Source of the DNA: Pteria penguin
Lineage: Eukaryota; Mollusca; Bivalvia; Pterioida; Pteriidae
Direction of reading: 5' to 3'
DNA length: 64,000 nt
Assembly: GCA_035048485.1 (NCBI GenBank)
Contig: CM068587.1
Span: 29,220,534 to 29,284,533 of the forward strand
Made by a program: the position numbers and the translations under genes. The stretch's first letter is position 1. Every line of letters begins with the position of its first letter. Positions 26,001-38,555 of this stretch are shown here, one piece after another. The notes beneath the pieces were generated by a model that did not search any database, had not been told where the DNA came from, and saw only the letters and a list, made by a program, of their open reading frames with translations.

Positions 26001-26789
26001 AGATATTTTCGAATCTAACGGAGAATTTAAATCTTCAAAAGAATTTTTGATGAACTCAAAAATAAAAAGAACTGGATATGTGAACTAAAAATGATACAAA
26101 CGGCCCTAAAACATATTAAACGCATTCTTGAAAAGAAAGAAATTATAATACCCAATGTTTTTGATAAATATGCTTTTTCATTCTATACAGGTTACACAAC
26201 TTTTCTTGATAAAACTTGCTCTTTTTACTACGACAATCTCTTGAAAATCAGGAATAAAGCTTCAATTCATCAGTCCTCGCTCTCAAGAGACTTGATGATA
26301 GAAAGGTGTAAATGGCCTAATATATACTATTGTAAAATTAAGGCCATTAAGAATATGAGAATAGCAGAGTTTAATTACAAGTTATTGAACAATATTTTAT
26401 GTACTAATAATTACTTGTCAAAATGTAGATTGCGAGAAAATTGTTTTAGTGATTATTGTGAAAACTGTGTTGAAAATATTAAGCATCTTTTATTTGATTG
26501 TGGTCTATGTAGAAAAATTTGGAAGAAATTAGGGAAATTGATTAAATTTGATATTAAATGGAAACACATTATTGTTGGTTTTTATCAAGAGGTCAATGAA
26601 ACTACTACTTTTTTAAATGAAATTATTTCATTCATTGCCTATAGCATTTATAAATATAAAATGACAACCCGATTTGAAAAGAAAACAGAAAACGAAATAT
26701 CTTTAATATACTATGTAAAAAATGCTTTGATATTTATGAATTATATATCTCCTAAAGAATTTATTCAAAAGTTGATAAAATCAATTTAA
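23073..26789 (+). pseudogene. Retrotransposon ORF2: endonuclease and reverse transcriptase
   Basis: Endonuclease motifs in order: N in ISINTNGL, E in IQETH, NVYAPN, RIDFVL and TDHR at about 23,080-23,770. Reverse transcriptase: SPGNDGL, NYRLLSLTNTDYKI, the A-box FLDFEKAFDSVEH (about 24,833) and the C-box HADDL (FADD-type variant, about 25,140). The C-terminus has CENCVENIKHLLFDC (about 26,455-26,500). Stops interrupt at about 23,505, 24,356, 24,781 and 25,039, with frame changes near 24,000, 25,548, 25,880 and 26,088. The order and the endonuclease type place it in the L1/Tx1 group. Confidence 0.9.
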
Positions 26790-26935
26790 GAGTGTATGTA
26801 TATATGTGTATCTATGAGGATATATATGTTTACCATTTATGAGTGATGATTGTTATCAACTCCTCCTGAGCCGGGTTGAGTTGAATTGTATAAAGGGTTT
26901 ATATTGCAAATAAAAACTGAAGAAAAAAAAAAAAA

Positions 26936-27015
26936 ACCCTGGATTCGTTAGCTCACCCGGTACCCGTGAGTTTTCAGCATACTAGGTACCTGTGAATAAT
27001 CTGCGTTTCGTATGA
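26936..27015 (+). repeat. Continuation of the interrupted satellite
   Basis: CCCTGGATTCGTTAGCTCAC followed by GGTACCCGTGAG and CATACTAGGTACCTGTGAAT; same units as 21,009-21,298. Shows that the retrotransposon split one array. Confidence 0.8.
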
Positions 27016-27343
27016 GTTCAGTCACACCCACCATTATGTATAAGATCAGACTTTTAAAATCTATGTTTAAGCATTTAGTTATGCATAGTTTTCACATTTA
27101 TATTAATATTTTTGCCTTCATCACTATCATGAAAAGTACATATTGTATATTTAAATCAACATGTTTTTATGTTTGTTCATTTTTGTAATTTAGTTTTTAA
27201 ATTTTGTCGTGATACATTATAAACATAATTGATATCTCCTTTTCTTCATTTAAAACATTCAGCTTATATGATCAAGCTATTCTATATCATTCCAATCATA
27301 ACATTATATTCCAGTACTCAGTAGAAGTCCATATTATACATAT

Positions 27344-27631
27344 TTGGAGAATTCAACCAATGAATCTCAGGATACCAACATGTCTCCCAGGTTTAGTGTA
27401 GCTTGCATTTCATTAAATACTATTATGATGCAACGACTTGTGCTTGTATTAACGTTGGTAATTTTTATTAGTTTCTACACACTGGCATTCATTATGGAAT
27501 TAGTTCACTCACACATGTTTCCCTATTCACCACAAAATCGGCAATGGTATGAAAATAAATTTATCTCCACACCATATAATATGAATTATGATCATCTAAT
27601 AATGCGTCATTGTGATTCATATAGCGAATGA
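27344..27631 (+). CDS. Possible small single-pass membrane protein exon
   Basis: 95 codons with one strong membrane helix (RLVLVLTLVIFISFYTLAFIMEL), a short Ser/Asn-rich N-terminal part and a polar C-terminal tail. A possible splice acceptor (TTATATTCCAG) ends at about 27,312. The composition is more protein-like than other frames nearby. No homologue recognised, and the single-exon or last-exon status is a guess. Confidence 0.35.
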   Translation: MENSTNESQDTNMSPRFSVACISLNTIMMQRLVLVLTLVIFISFYTLAFIMELVHSHMFPYSPQNRQWYENKFISTPYNMNYDHLIMRHCDSYSE

Positions 27632-27689
27632 GGTTACACTCCTTTTTTCAATTCTATGAAGGGAACACAAAACTTTGATCAATTAAATA

Positions 27690-27965
27690 TGCTTTTATAA
27701 AAACGTAGAAGGGTCAAAAGCTCTGATGATTTCATTGCATCAGGTTTTAAAATAGTCAAACGCCTTCGCCATCGCCAAAATGGTCCTAAGATCATTACTA
27801 AGACAATTAGTCTTGTACTTGACCCCTTTATATATTTTTTGCACTCTGACTAACAGGGCGGTAGGGTCTCTATGACGGGCCCTTTCTAAACCTCCTCAGA
27901 GGAGATTACGTCCTACGCTTTGTCCCTATGACTGTTAAATGGAACAAGGACTTTAGCTCGCTTTT
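27690..27965 (+). pseudogene. Retroelement 3' end fragment (same family as 18,596 and 39,940)
   Basis: Reads SGFKIVKRLRHRQNGPKIITKTISLVLDPF, the C-terminal signature of the same reverse-transcriptase family as the copy at about 40,620-40,720, followed by a similar GGGCGGTAGGGTCTCTATGA 3' untranslated segment. Confidence 0.6.
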
Positions 27966-30655
27966 AGAAGAGCAGAGCACGGTAGACTCAAATTGACGTG
28001 AATTTCATATCTTAAATAGTTATGTTTTATCCGTTATACATTTGATGCGTGTATGTTATTATACATACTGGCGTGAAATAATAAGAACAAGCATAGTACT
28101 AGGAATCTGTGTTAGAGTTACAGTTGATTTCTTAAATTAATTAATCATAATTAACTCTTAAATGGAGTGATTGAACTTCAAATTTTTATCCTTCTCTCTG
28201 CCTGAAATTATTCAAATTAGGTAATTCCCTCACATTATCTACATTTAACAATTGGATTAGTGTAAAAACGCTTGCATTCTAAAATAATATGATTTGAAAT
28301 CCGAATTACGAATATTTGTGGCATTTCGAAAGGAAATTATTCGTCTCCTGCATCGTATTTCTCACATAATATACAAATGCGACTTTGCCTTAATTCACGT
28401 GTGTATCAACCGGATTCTGTGTTAAGATTACAAGAATTAGGAGTATGAATATAGTAATATTTTGTTTATGTATTTCATTCATTAATGTCGATAAGTAATG
28501 TTGAAGTGCAAAATTAACTACCACGTGTAGGTAGTATTCGCCTCGCATCACATATATGTAATTTCTAAATCTCTAGTTGCTGCACTCCACTTTTCCCACT
28601 AAGAATTTGAGCGTATTGCAAATGATTTGCGTTTAGCGTTTTAATTGAGAGTTGCAAACTGTAACCCTCTTGCATTTTTGGACTCAGCTACGCCACTGGT
28701 CAAACAAGATTTGGGCTCGCCAGCTTGAACTGTTTCGAGTTTTACATAATGCCCATTTCTTGAATGAGATGAGCTCTGAAACATTCCGAATGTATTATGG
28801 GATATGACTTTGGTTTTATCGAAAGTGATAATGCAAACTTCAGTGATGACACTAATGAAATTGCTATAATAATGTTTAAACAAATTAAATGTTATTATTT
28901 AAATATTAGTGTAACGTCACTGTAAATATCAGGATATCAGCATTTGAATTCCGTGGAGAAGCATATATAGATGAAATATTCTGTATTACTTTCTCACTTT
29001 AGGTACTTATCATACAAAAAACAAAAATCGAAAAATAAGATTTTACTCAGAAGCTTAAGATAAATCCTAAGAGGTATACTCCATGCAAAGTCACTTGCCT
29101 TGATCATCTTAGCGTTTGAAAATGAACCCCATTAAGAATACATTTTTAGATAATTTAAAAACATGCATAATTTTTTTTTAAACATAAAATAACATTTTTA
29201 CATGGGATCCTAAACACAAATAATTAATCTTACGAAATGTATATTCTAATTTTTTTTTATCGGGTATCTATATGTAACTTGAAAATCAACTGTAACAGTA
29301 GCGTAATTGCCATTGCTTATAAATGCTTTTTCATACATTACACATGTATGGTGAGATCAGTTCAATGATTATTGTTTCATCGTTATTTTAATTGTGCTCA
29401 TCCGTGCCAACGAGCAAGATTTATATAAGTTGTTAACTTGTTTCTTAATCGTTGTAAAATAAATAAAGTTTTAAAAAGCTATTTTACAGGAAAGTAATTT
29501 TAATGTTACTTATATGATATCCTATTTTATATATTTCTAATTCTATTTCTATTATTTGATAATTAACCTTATAAAATCCGTTTTTGTATTCGAACTGTCT
29601 AAAATTAGTACAAATGTATAACAGTTATTGGTTGATTAAAGTATGCTTGAATATTTTTGTGACAAAATAAGAAACAAGATTAGGTCAAAAGGTGAGTTGA
29701 TATAATGTGGCCAATACGTTCTAATAGTGTTTAGAATTTATACGTATATGTTGAAAAGGTGAAAATATGTCTTTGGGTTAATGAAACTAATGTATATTAT
29801 TGGAAAATTTTGAAGAAATGAATTATTGAATATAACTACAATTTGCCCGAATTCGTGTCATAATATTGGATCTATTTCTTAACATATTTAAGCAATAAGA
29901 AGTATCTATTCTATAGCCCATTCAAACTGTGCATATGGAGAAATTCAGCCCAATTTATTCATGAACTGCATATCACGTGATATGCAAATCATGCAGTCAT
30001 TTGAAAAAAAAGCCACGTGACTCAAAGTTTATGCCCCGCTTCTTTTGAAACAAACAATTTAATGTTTAATGTGCCCACATGAAGTTGTCTAAATAGTGTG
30101 AAGGTCTAGGACATGTCCTAATATGCTTTCCGTAAATGAAAATAAACGAAGCTGTTAAATTTTAAAATTAAATTTTAATTTTAACAGTTTTTGGAGTGAT
30201 TTACCCCTCGGTGCCTTTTTACAAAATTGTTGCAAATGTAGAATTTCCTAACTTCAGCTCAAAAAGGAACAGTTATGCAAAATTATGGAGGAAAATAATT
30301 GGGATATTCCGGATTTTCTAGTCCCTATTTTCCGTTATAGAATCTGGATTTTCAATTGTTTCTAAAGGATTTAATAGGACGCTTCGCTTCAAAAGTTGGA
30401 CTGAAAAGGAACATTGAATACAGAGGGAATAAAACTCATTATTGTTAGAACTACATTAGAAACAATAAGGAATTTGATTGCGAAACTGGATTTGTGTGAT
30501 TTCGTAGTGGTAAGTTTTCCATTTTCATTTCTTTTTTATTTATCCATAGAAGCTATACACGCTAGGTTATGATGGCTGGTTCATATCCAATATGGTCGCT
30601 ATGCAAATTAACAAAATGGACTTAATTTCCGCACATCTGGTGCTATAATCTAGTG
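27966..30655. other. AT-rich intergenic interval
   Basis: About 2.7 kb without a convincing gene. A perfect A/T palindrome (TTAAAATTAAATTTTAATTTTAA) lies near 30,160-30,185. A minus-strand AATAAA for the UNC5CL-like gene lies near 30,535-30,545. Confidence 0.45.
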
Positions 30656-31081
30656 TTATTTTCTAGTGTCTGTGTGTATTTCTTTCGGTAAAGTAATGCT
30701 GTTCTCCGAATTTGGTTTACTTCTTCGCAATAAAGAGGGATTTGATCTTAACACTGTGCAGTTTCCCTGGTTACTTAAAAACATTTTGACTAATTCGGCT
30801 GCATCGGGTCTCTCAATGTCCGTAAGTATTTCATTTAAATCCTCGTACGTTTTTCCTGTCTCAGTCAATCGTTTCAACAGTGCATCTGTCGGACTTTCCG
30901 TGCTAGTTCTGCTCTCTAACCAGGCGATTTCTTCGTTTTGAAGATTTAATTTTAACGCCAAATTTCTCCAATCACCGTGCGAAGAACCAGCGTCTGCCGG
31001 TACGTCCAATAGTAGAATCAGTTGCCGTTGTAATTCCCCCTCTGGGTCCTCGTTAAGTGGAACTATTGGAAGTGGCGACAC
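30656..31081 (-). CDS. UNC5CL-like gene, last exon: Death domain
   Basis: Terminal coding exon. It begins at 31,081 after the acceptor CACTAG and ends at TAA 30,656-30,658. It encodes a Death domain: LLLDVPADAGSSHGDWRNLALKL, ..EIAWLESR, SPTDALLKRL..TGKTYEDLNEIL and RPDAAELV, followed by a 35-residue tail. In UNC5/UNC5CL/PIDD proteins this domain recruits Death-domain adaptors for NF-kB or apoptosis signalling. It joins in phase 0 to the exon at 31,231-31,389. Confidence 0.85.
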   Translation of the reverse strand: MSPLPIVPLNEDPEGELQRQLILLLDVPADAGSSHGDWRNLALKLNLQNEEIAWLESRTSTESPTDALLKRLTETGKTYEDLNEILTDIERPDAAELVKMFLSNQGNCTVLRSNPSLLRRSKPNSENSITLPKEIHTDTRK

Positions 31082-31155
31082 CTAGTGCGAACATGAAGAT
31101 ACATATTTTATGATGATTAAAAGAAAGAAAAAGATTGGACACAAATGTACTGGTC

Positions 31156-31158
<3 letters not shown>

Positions 31159-31202
<44 letters not shown>
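31159..31202 (+). repeat. (GA)n microsatellite in intron
   Basis: About 22 GA units in the 149-bp intron between the last two exons of the UNC5CL-like gene, ending only 29 bp from the donor site of the upstream exon. Confidence 0.95.
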
Positions 31203-31205
<3 letters not shown>

Positions 31206-31230
31206 ATTGCTTGAATTCTTATGGACTTAC

Positions 31231-31389
31231 TTTAGTTTGTTCGTCGGCCATCTTTAGTCTTGATGTACTATCAGACTGTTGTTGCTGGAATGAATATTCA
31301 CATACAATCTTTTGTGGTCTTCCTTTCGGTGATAACACATACGTACAACTTGGGGTTAAATCATGCATGATCAGTTGATAATCTAACAT
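31231..31389 (-). CDS. UNC5CL-like gene, exon: end of UPA domain
   Basis: 53 codons between acceptor TTATTGCAG and donor GTAAGT. Encodes LDYQLIMHDLTPSCTYVLSPKGRPQKIVCEYSF and a polar linker (QQQQSDSTSRLKMADEQTK) leading to the Death domain. Phase 0 at both ends, consistent with neighbouring exons. Confidence 0.75.
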
Positions 31390-31943
31390 CTGCAATAACA
31401 TTCATCCAAATGTTATAAATGATACTACGACATGTTACGGGACGTGGTACTTTTTATACATCTCTTGTAAAAGTGTTTGATTGTTTGGTGCTGTATATAT
31501 GTTTTCAAGTTTTCAAACCGGATGTATCAACCAAACAAGAGACGATCATTTTCTCGAACATCTGGTTTCATTTTCGATTTCCAATGTTCCCTGACGATTA
31601 CGTTGTTATCCACGTCAAAGTAAAACAGAAACCAGTTTTCATATTTTATTGTTATCATTTTTCATGCCATGAAGTAAAAGAAAATTTATCGACTCATTTT
31701 CATTTCCTGTTCCGATTTAAGTTGTCATTTATAAGTGATTCGTTTGCATAGCTTACTTAACTTGTTTTTACCCCATGTTAACAGATTGAGTGATAACAGT
31801 ACTGCGTTTATGCGTGTTTACATTATATATGTATGGAAGCTTGTTTATGGGATTTATTTGTGTTAATCTGTTAATCTGTTATTTGTTTACATGATTGACC
31901 AGGTGTTTGTTTCATAATACAACATGTATATGTTTGCCTTTAC

Positions 31944-32096
31944 CTGCCGTTTATCTTTATCATCATCTAGTTGCCATTCATCTTCTTTGTATTTAGTAAG
32001 GTCGACAAATACATGTTTTCCGTTCTGGTAAACCAGAAGTGGTACTCGACTTTCAGCTTGCTGCCTTTTAAGTGTTTTCTCTTCTTCCTTCACATC
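31944..32096 (-). CDS. UNC5CL-like gene, exon: UPA domain
   Basis: 51 codons between acceptor AATTTTCAG and donor GTAAAG. Encodes DVKEEEKTLKRQQAESRVPLL and VYQNGKHVFVDLTKYKEDEW, typical of the UPA fold shared by UNC5, PIDD and ankyrin. The intron upstream is about 4.9 kb and contains a minisatellite, a SINE and a MITE. Confidence 0.8.
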
Positions 32097-32399
32097 CTGA
32101 AAATTAAAACTAACAGATAAGCACCTGTGTTTAAACTTAAAATATCCCATCTGAAAAATTTTCAATATGAATTTAAGATTACAGTCTGTAAAGAGAATTG
32201 ATGTCGATTGCATCAAACATACGCAAAAGGTATTAAGTTGAACATACCTAACGTTTAAAACGAATGAAGTAATAAAGAAATGTCTAAACCATATTTTAGA
32301 TAAGAACCTCATGAAAGGCCTATCGTTTGCCTGACTAATCACTGAATATAATGTATTTGATGTCCTACATTCAATTCATTTCTTCATTTTGAGACTTGC

Positions 32400-35300
32400 G
32401 TCTCATCAATGTAGTCAATGAGTATATACATACAAATACATCAATGAAATTAAGATGTATAAACATACAAATACATCAATGTAAATAAGATGTATAAACA
32501 TACAAATACATCAATGTAATCAACATGTATATACATACAAATACATCAATGTAAATAAGATTTATAAACATACAAATACATCAATGTAATTTACATGTAT
32601 ATACATACAAATACATCAATGTAATTAACATGTATATACATACAAATACATCAATGTAATTTACATGTATATACATACAAATACATCAATGTAATCAACA
32701 TGTATATACATACAAATACAACCAATGTAATTTACATGTATATACATACAAATACATCAATGTAATTTACATGTATATACATACAAATACATCAATGTAA
32801 TTAACATGTATATACATACAAATACATCAATGTAATTTACATGTATATACATACAAATACATCAATGTAATTTACATGTATAAACATACAAATACATCAA
32901 TGTAATTTACATGTATATACATACAAGTACATCAATGTAATTTACATGTATATACGTACAAATACATCAATGTAATCAACATGTATATACATACAAATAC
33001 ATCAATGTAATCAACTTGTATATACATGGAAATACATTAATGTAATCAACATGTATATACATACAAATACATCAATATAATCAACATGTATAAACATACA
33101 AATACATCAATGTATTAACATGTATAAACATACAAATACATCAATGTAATCAACATGTATATACATACAAATACATCAATGTAATCAACATGTATATACA
33201 TACAAATACATCAATGTAAATAAGATTTATAAACATACAAATACATCAATGTAATTTACATGTATATACATACAAATACATCAATGTAATTAACATGTAT
33301 ATACATACAAATACATCAATGTAATTTACATCTATATGCATACAAATACATCAATGTAATTTACATCTATATACATACAAATACATCAATGTAATTTACA
33401 TGTATAAACATACAAATACATCAATGTAATTTACATGTATATACATACAAATACATCAATGTAATCAACATGTATATACATACAAATACATCAATGTAAT
33501 TAACATGTATATACACACAAATACATCAATATAATTTACATATATAAACATACAAATACATCAATGTAATTTACATGTATATACATACAAGTACATCAAT
33601 GTAATTTACATGTATATACGTACAAATACATCAATGTAATTTACATGTATATACATACAAATACATCAATGTAATCAACATGTATATACATACAAATACA
33701 TCAATGTAATTTACATGTATATACAAACAAATACATCAAAGTAATTAACATGTATATACATACAAATACATCAATGTATTTAAGATGTATAAACATACAA
33801 ATACATCAATGTAAATAAGATGTATAAACATACAAATACATCAATGTAATCAACATGTATATACATACAAATACATCAATGTAAATAAGATGTATAAACA
33901 TACAAATACATCAATGTAATCACCATGTATATACATACAAATACATCAATGTAGTCACCATGTATATACATACAAATACCTAAATGTAATCAACATGTAT
34001 ATACAAACTAATAGATCAATGTAATCAACATGTATATACATACTAATACATCAATGTAATCAACATGTATATACAAACAAATACATCAATGTAATCAACA
34101 TGTATATACATACAAATACATCAATCAACATGTATATACAAACTAATACATCAATGTAATCAACATGTATATACATACAAATACATCAATGTAATCAACA
34201 TGTATATGCATACAAATACATAAATGTAATCAACATGTATATACAAACTAATACATCAATGTAATCAACATGTATATACAAACTAATACATCAATGTAGT
34301 CACCATGTATATACATACAAATACCTAAATGTAATCAACATGTATATACAAACTAATACATCAATGTAATCAACATGTATATACATACTAATACATCAAT
34401 GTAATCAACATGTATATACATACTAATACATCAATGTAATTTACATGTATATACATACAAATGCATCAATGTAATTTACATCTATATACATACAAATACA
34501 TCAATGTAATTAAGATTCATAAACATACAAATACATAATGTAATTTACATGTATATACATACAAATACATCAATGTAATCAACATGTATATACATACAAA
34601 TACATCAATGTAATCAACATGTATATACATACAAATACATCAATTTAATCAACATGTATATACATGGAAATACATCAATGTAATCAACATGTATATACAT
34701 ACAAATACATCAATGTAATCAACTTGTATATACATGGAAATACATTAATGTAATCAACATGTATATACATACAAATACATCAATGTAATCAACATGTATA
34801 TACATACAAATACATCAATGTAATTTACATGTATATACATACAAATACATCAATGTAATTTACATGTATATACGTACAAATACATCAATGTAATTTACAT
34901 GTATATACATACAAATACATCAATGTAATTTACATCTATATACATACAAATACATCAATGTAATCAACGTGTATATACATACAAATACATCAATGTAAAT
35001 AAGATGTATAAACATACAAATACATTAATGTAATCAACATGTATATACATACAAATACATGAATGTAATTAACATGTATATACATACAAATACATCAATG
35101 TAATCAACATGTATATACAAACTAATACATCAATGTAATCAACATGTATATACATACAAATACATCAATGTAATTTACATGTATATACATACAAATACAT
35201 AAATGTAATCAACATGTATATACAAACTAATCCATCAATGTAATCAACATGTATATACATACAAATACATCAATGTAATCAACATGTATATACAAACAAA

Positions 35301-35815
35301 TACATCAATGTAATCAACATGTATATACATACAAATACATCAATCAACATGTATATACAAACTAATACATCAATGTAATCAACATGTATATACATACAAA
35401 TACATCAATCAACATGTATATACAAACTAATACATCAATGTAATCAACATGTATATACATACAAATACATCAATGTAATCAACATGTATATACAAACAAA
35501 TACATCAATGTAATCAACATGTATATACATACAAATACATCAATCAACATGTATATACAAACTAATACATCAATGTAATCAACATGTATATACATACAAA
35601 TACATCAATGTAATCAACATGTATATGCATACAAATACATAAATGTAATCAACATGTATATACAAACTAATACATCAATGTAATCAACATGTATATACAA
35701 ACTAATACATCAATGTAATCAACATGTATATACATACAAATACATCAATGTAATCAACATGTATATACATACAAATACATCAATGTAATCAACTTGTATA
35801 TACGAACAAATTCAT
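32400..35815 (+). repeat. 35-bp minisatellite, about 97 copies, intronic
   Basis: Unit CAATGTAATCAACATGTATA plus TACATACAAATACAT, with alternating TTTACATG, TCAACATG and AATAAGATG subtypes. Several larger blocks repeat (for example AATCAACATGTATATACAAA with CTAATACATCAATG), indicating higher-order duplication. It fills most of the intron between the ZU5 and UPA exons. Confidence 0.97.
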
Positions 35816-36285
35816 CATACATCATTATATATACGAACATCATACAGATATAAACATAATGGAGGGAGAATGACATGGCATTCTTAATACACACATTGGC
35901 ACATAAACACATCATCATTACGAAGTAATAATTAAGTGATTTGATGGTTTTATGCACAATAAAATGGTAAAAGTGAAACTGAATTGGTAAGAAGTATACT
36001 AATCAAATATTAAAGATTACAGGTCTCTTAAATGTATTTACCCGATGCACACAATTCCTTTATATTATTCACACTAAAAAGTTGTACAATTTTAAGCATA
36101 GACGGTCTACGCCAATAATGATGTTTAACACATTTCTTTCTTAAGTCACAACAAGCTGGACATTTTAGGACAAAATGAAATTCAATTTCTATGTCACTAT
36201 GACATATTTTGCCATTATTCGATAGGAATGTTTGACAACGACCCGACTCCACCAACAAATTATGCAAAGACAGTCTAATTTTACA

Positions 36286-36455
36286 GGGGCAGGCTTAGTG
36301 TAGTGGTTAAGCGCTTGGCTTGAGGCGCCGACGATCTGGGTTCGAATCCCTGATTGCGCCACTATCATATGTATATGAGGTTGGTTACCTCCTGCTTTCA
36401 TGTCGCGATATAACTGAAAAATTGTTGAAAGCGACGTAAAACACCAATCAACCAA
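36286..36455 (+). mobile_element. tRNA-derived SINE with target duplication
   Basis: tRNA-like head with A-box (TTAGTGTAGTGGTTAAG) and perfect B-box (GGGTTCGAATCCC), then a body ending TGAAAGCGACGTAAAACACC and a short CAATCAACC tail. Flanked by TCTAATTTTACA (36,274-36,285) and TCTCATTTTACA (36,456-36,467), a 12-bp target duplication with one mismatch. Recent-looking insertion in an intron of the UNC5CL-like gene. Confidence 0.9.
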
Positions 36456-36479
36456 TCTCATTTTACAAATCTGGAGTGA

Positions 36480-36709
36480 GTTTCACTAAAGGTCGTAAGC
36501 CCAAACGTAGACGTAGACGTAAACTTTTGCTGAGAAATACTTGTCTCCTCCCTAAAGAGTTCCAACGTAACGTACACCTTTTACAAACTTTACCAATGTA
36601 ATTACCTATGAACATAGACTTAAAGAAAAATTCAATTGACGTACACGTAAATTTAGTCGCAAAGTTTACGTCTACGTCTACGTTTGGGCTTACGACTTTA
36701 GTGAAACAC
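36480..36709. mobile_element. 230-bp MITE with 48-bp inverted ends
   Basis: GTTTCACTAAAGGTCGTAAG at the left is matched inverted by CTTACGACTTTAGTGAAAC at the right. The arms continue through an ACGTAGACGTAGACGTAAAC segment (left to about 36,528; right from about 36,661). No coding capacity. Lies 25 bp from the SINE. Confidence 0.85.
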
Positions 36710-37002
36710 CCCACTGCTTCTTAAATGGCATAGGACTAGATTTACATAAGCAATATGTATATATAGATAAAACTCGGTAAGCATAGAGGAATACATCTCA
36801 CAGGGTATACAATTATTTGAGGAAAGAAATTTGAAGCAGAATTTAAACATGCGTATAAGTCTAACATTTCCAAGAGGTAATCAGCCAGTTATAATGTATA
36901 CCATAGCATTCCAAATACACTATTAAAAATTGAATGTTTGATAAGATAAGTCATAGCTGTCATACCCATTTGACTTTGAAGAATTTAAAACATGAAGATT
37001 AC

Positions 37003-38072
37003 CTGCAGTTTTGATGTGTAATGGTAGTCACTGATGCAATATATCTTTGTTTTAAACATAGCACCAGTCTGGAAAGGTTTTGTGAACGCTACCATATTGA
37101 CTGCCTTTGCTGCCACCTTACCCTGAGCGGACGTGCCAACCAATGTGAAACCTGTGAAATGGTGTAGAGCTAGCGACACGTGTGTTTCATTAATATCTTT
37201 ATGAGAATAATCTGCAGGTGTGATTGGTATCCAGTCATTTGCACTTTGGATATCTCCTTCCCGCTTGAGTACTGTCCAATCCCAATTTGATGTCACTTTA
37301 TGGGCACTATGTGGAAACGTTAAAGTTACTGGTTTACTGAATTTCAATGACGGTTGACACACTATAAGTGGACTGAGCAATGCCTGAGACGAAGTAAGAT
37401 TTGGTCGGAACCTCTTCTCCCACACTATACCAACGGATATGGGTGTAGGACGTTCTACCGCACCTGGGGGTATCGTCAATTTTATTTCGGAAATTGTCAT
37501 CACATCTCCCTTTGTTGAGACAGTTTTATTAACAAATATCCCGTTTGTATGCTGTACGTTTGAATTTGCTGACAAAGTATCAATGAGATACGATGTTGGC
37601 CTGCCTTCTACTGCTGAAAGTCGTTTAGTAGCAGCACTGACATCTTCATCTCTGTCTACTAAAGCAGTAACATCAATTTCGTCAACTGGGAATTGCAGGT
37701 TGTCTTTGGAGTCCTCTTGGTATACCATTTGTGCTGTTTTTACCAACTGCTCCATACCATGAGATTGTGTCGTATGGACGTTCATGACTTTAGAGCTGAA
37801 CACAGTAGTGTATCTCAATTTGCCGAGACCACTGCGTTGGGAGGTAGGACGTGATGAATCTTGTTCGTTGATTTGGGTGAAATCTTTAATCTCGTCTGTT
37901 GAAGATAAGTTGTATGGAGCAAGTTTTATGCAGAATTTTCGAAGGTCCTCTAACTCTTCCTTTAGGATGTAGATCTCTTCGTGGTGTTTTTTCAGTTTCA
38001 AGAAGAAGAGAATTGCTAGAATCACCAAGGCTACAATGAGTAATGCTAGGAAGAGGAATAAAATCACCACAG
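37003..38072 (-). CDS. UNC5CL-like gene, main exon: transmembrane segment and ZU5
   Basis: Long exon ending at donor CTGCAG|GTAATC (37,003) and starting after TTGCAG at 38,072; an alternative acceptor 7 bp upstream exists but would break phase with the upstream exon. It encodes a transmembrane helix at once (VVILFLFLALLIVALVILAILFFLKLKK), a juxtamembrane coiled stretch, a Ser/Thr-rich linker, then a ZU5 domain (ISEIKLTIPPGAVERPTPISVGI...SPLIVCQPSLKFSKPVTLTFPHS). The start of UPA follows (FQTGAMFKTKIYCISDYHYTSKLQ). The order TM-ZU5-UPA-Death matches UNC5CL, a membrane-anchored signalling protein. This could also be one of several lineage-specific paralogues. Confidence 0.85.
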
Positions 38073-38379
38073 CTGCAATCTGAAATCCAATTTTAGTCGT
38101 AATGTAAGATTCTGTTTGACATAATAATATTCTTTTCTTTAAGTTCTTTTTGAGTATTATTGATGTTATCTTACTGTGTTAAGCTATTAGCTTGTAATGA
38201 TTTTTAATGATCGAGAATGTGGGCCTGAAAATATTAAAAAAAAAAAACACCAATATAACTGATTTTAGTCACTTATATTGACCGTCTTTCTAACATAAAA
38301 TTGCTGTATTTCCTTCTTCATTAACTTATTATGATCATGAAGGTATCTGTCATTCAGCTGAATCAGATCTTTTCATATG

Positions 38380-38420
38380 AGAGAGAGAGAGAGGGAGAGA
38401 GAGAGAGAGAAGGGGGGGGG
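38380..38420 (+). repeat. GA/G-rich simple repeat
   Basis: GAGAGA run followed by a G9 run and GGGAAGGAGAG in an intron of the UNC5CL-like gene. Confidence 0.9.
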
Positions 38421-38462
38421 GAGGGAAGGAGAGCGAGGAGGTAATGCCACTGTGGCACTCAC

Positions 38463-38555
38463 TGTCGCAATTCACACTATAGGACCCGTAAAATGTAGAA
38501 GTGAAGCCAGATGCCCGTGATGAGTAAACATCTCCAGTTTGCTGAGATAAACCCG
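38463..38555 (-). CDS. UNC5CL-like gene, candidate exon before the membrane helix
   Basis: 31 codons between acceptor TTTGTAG (38,557) and donor ACA|GTGAGT (38,462). Enters in phase 1 and leaves in phase 1, which fits both the exon at 38,817-38,910 and the main exon starting at 38,072. Encodes a Ser/Gly/Tyr-rich peptide with one Cys (GLSQQTGDVYSSRASGF). It would be the extracellular side of the membrane segment. Confidence 0.55.

Larger units (their letters stand above)
21299..26935 (+). mobile_element. L1/Tx1-type non-LTR retrotransposon, near full-length, decayed
   Basis: 5.6-kb element with a 5' untranslated region, ORF1 with zinc knuckles, ORF2 with apurinic-type endonuclease and reverse transcriptase, and a 13-A tail at about 26,923-26,935. 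Satellite sequence AACCCTGGA precedes it (about 21,290-21,298) and follows the A tail (from about 26,934), a clear target-site duplication. Several stops and frameshifts make both ORFs inactive. Confidence 0.9.

Noticed and set aside
29000..30200. Possible non-coding RNA or hairpin around the A/T palindrome near 30,170
   Set aside because: Simple A/T composition explains the palindrome; no conserved structure visible.
36286..36360. Possible genuine tRNA gene
   Set aside because: A- and B-boxes are present but the ends do not pair into an acceptor stem, and the unit continues into a SINE body with a target duplication.
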